64,000 nucleotides of DNA, from assembly GCA_963748075.1 (NCBI GenBank), contig CAVVHQ010000008.1, positions 10,045 through 74,044 of the forward strand. The letters are read 5' to 3'. The translations under genes and the position numbers were made by a program. Below the pieces are notes generated by a model, which worked only from the letters and a program-made list of their open reading frames with translations, was not told where the DNA came from and did no database searches. Positions 63,039 through 64,000 of the stretch are shown here, in pieces (position 1 is the stretch's first letter; the number at the start of each line of letters is the position of its first letter). Source of the stretch: VRUE01 sp963748075 (GTDB lineage: Bacteria; Actinomycetota; Thermoleophilia; Solirubrobacterales; 70-9).

Positions 63039-63407
63039 ATGAAGAAGATAGAAGCGTTCATACGTCACGAGGCGTTCGAGCCGATCAGGACCGAGCTGCT
63101 CGACAAAGGGTTCCCTTCCTTGTCGATCAGCGAGGCCAAGGGCTCGGGCAGGCAGAAGGGGATCATCGAGCGGTACCGCGGCTCGACCCTGACCGTCAAT
63201 GTCCGGCCCAAACTGAAGCTCGAGGTCGTGGTCGAGGACAAAGACAAATCCCTGGTCGTCGAAACCATCCTCAAACACGCCCGGACTGGCGAGGTGGGGG
63301 ACGGCAAGATCTTCGTCTTGCCGGTGGAGGAGGCGATTCGCATCCGCACCGGCGAGGGCGGAGAGGCAGTGCTCCAAGCGCACCCCGAGGAGGAGATCAC
63401 CGCCTAG
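63039..63407 (+). CDS. glnK: P-II nitrogen regulatory protein lacking Tyr51
   Basis: A 122-residue P-II protein with the T-loop base GRQKGIIERYRGSTL, followed by DGKIFVLPVEEAIRIRTGEGG. Compared with GlnB, Tyr46 is kept but Tyr51, the uridylylation/adenylylation site, is Leu. It therefore probably responds only to ATP/ADP and 2-oxoglutarate. It should bind Amt and control ammonium uptake. The ATG at 63039 follows AGGAGG. A strong terminator follows the gene. Confidence 0.93.
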   Translation: MKKIEAFIRHEAFEPIRTELLDKGFPSLSISEAKGSGRQKGIIERYRGSTLTVNVRPKLKLEVVVEDKDKSLVVETILKHARTGEVGDGKIFVLPVEEAIRIRTGEGGEAVLQAHPEEEITA

Positions 63408-63428
63408 GGCGCTGGAGGAGGCAAGTCA

Positions 63429-63465
63429 CACGAGCGGGGCGGCTCTCGCCGCCCCGCTCGTGTTT
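63429..63465 (+). terminator. intrinsic terminator of the amt-P-II operon
   Basis: A 14-bp stem (63429-63442 with 63449-63462, core CGAGCGGGGCGG) with a 6-nt loop, then TTTGTCC. It lies 21 bp after the P-II stop. Confidence 0.85.
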
Positions 63466-63556
63466 GTCCCCGCTTGTCTCTAGCCTCGGCCTGAGTGCTG
63501 AGGCAAGTGTGCATATCCGACAGTTCGCGTCGCGTGCGCAGCGCGAGACTGGTGTG

Positions 63557-64000
63557 AGATGACGGCGGACGAGCGGATATCGCTGAGCGAGGCGGCGCGG
63601 CGCTCCGGCGTCCCGGCCAGCACGCTGAGGCGCTGGGCCGCAGAGCACGTCGTGCCGGTGCGGCGCGGCCGTTGGACGGCCGCCGCCGCCGCGCAGGCGC
63701 GGGTGGTGGGGCGGATGCGCGAGCGGGGGCACTCGCTGGAGGAACTGCGACGGGCGGGCCGCGAGGGGCGGCTCGCCTTCGGCTTCGTCGAGGACCTCTT
63801 CCCCGGCTCCGAGGAGCAGTCGACGGTCGAGGAGGTGGCGCGTGAGACCGGCCTCGAGCCGGAGCTGATCGAGCGCATCCAGGTCATCCTCGGCACGCCG
63901 CTCGCCCGCGAGCGGCTGCTCAACCCCGACGACGTCAACGCGCTGCGGCACTGCGCCCGGGTGCTCGCCACCGGCTTTCCGCTGATCGCCTTCCTGCAGG
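63557..64000 (+). CDS. MerR-like HTH protein, probable adenylate cyclase (5' part)
   Basis: The frame opens at an ATG at 63557 and runs off the window (148 codons). It begins ISLSEAARRSGVPASTLRRWAAEHVVPVRRG, a MerR/excisionase-type HTH, then LEELRRAGREGRLAFGFVEDLF and a helical domain with GLEPELIERIQVILG and DDVNALRHCARVLATGFPLIAFL. That domain resembles the pH-sensing regulatory domain found in front of class III adenylate cyclases in actinobacteria. The catalytic domain is outside the window. Confidence 0.6.

Overview
The window is about 70% G+C chromosomal DNA from an actinobacterium. Several things point to the class Thermoleophilia, probably Solirubrobacterales: an actinobacterial integration host factor (mIHF) gene, an Mce-type YrbE/Mkl transporter core, a type III glutamine synthetase, a secreted YHYH-domain protein, an AbiEi/DUF559 gene, and many genes whose start codon lies only 6-7 nt after a TANNNT -10 box (leaderless transcription). 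The taxonomic placement is an inference from gene content; no rRNA gene is present. I recognise no tRNA, rRNA or CRISPR array.

Layout. 1-1002 (minus): a lipoprotein and a truncated PQQ-type sugar dehydrogenase. 1173-7784 (plus): two YrbE/MlaE permeases and an Mkl/MlaF ATPase without Mce substrate-binding genes, then an MMPL transporter, a thioredoxin-fold protein and a B3/B4-domain protein. 9-13 kb: mIHF, a serine-palmitoyltransferase-like enzyme divergent from a GNAT protein, and an AlkA-type glycosylase. 13-18 kb: a PAS-GAF-GGDEF-EAL protein and a ThiYXZ-like ABC importer. 18-25 kb: a frameshifted TauE exporter with an Rrf2 regulator, a MoxR/CoxE pair, a frameshifted lipoprotein and a cation exchanger. 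25.3-27.3 kb: an accessory islet with an AbiEi/DUF559 nuclease gene between hairpins, followed by three joined gene fragments. 28-36 kb: acyl-CoA dehydrogenase, TypA, a cold-shock protein, the YHYH protein and a secreted protease. 36-42 kb: a PIN/antitoxin pair, a DedA-like protein, RecD2 and a cyclopropane-fatty-acid synthase. 42-50 kb: a decayed LLM oxidoreductase, RlmN, a P450, a metallophosphoesterase and GlnN. 50-57 kb: a second accessory zone with an AAA ATPase, a nucleotidyltransferase module, a fused beta-oxidation enzyme, a sirtuin, a HAD phosphatase and an IS1595-type element with target duplication. 57-64 kb: a three-domain peptidoglycan hydrolase, a purine phosphorylase, the Amt/P-II nitrogen pair and the start of a probable adenylate cyclase.

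The most unusual content is a set of palindromic dispersed elements: (i) a 47-bp hairpin family (4 copies), two of which form the ends of the AbiEi/DUF559 gene and one of which sits 4 nt upstream of the typA start; (ii) a 90-130 bp nested-hairpin family, one copy of which is translated in frame inside the MMPL transporter; (iii) a 180-bp MITE with 20-bp terminal inverted repeats and a TA target duplication (2 copies, one nested inside a palindromic element); and (iv) single palindromes inside or at the start of coding regions. Four genes (TauE, a lipoprotein, a nucleotidyltransferase, the transposase) each carry one apparent single-base frameshift, which may be real decay or sequencing error.
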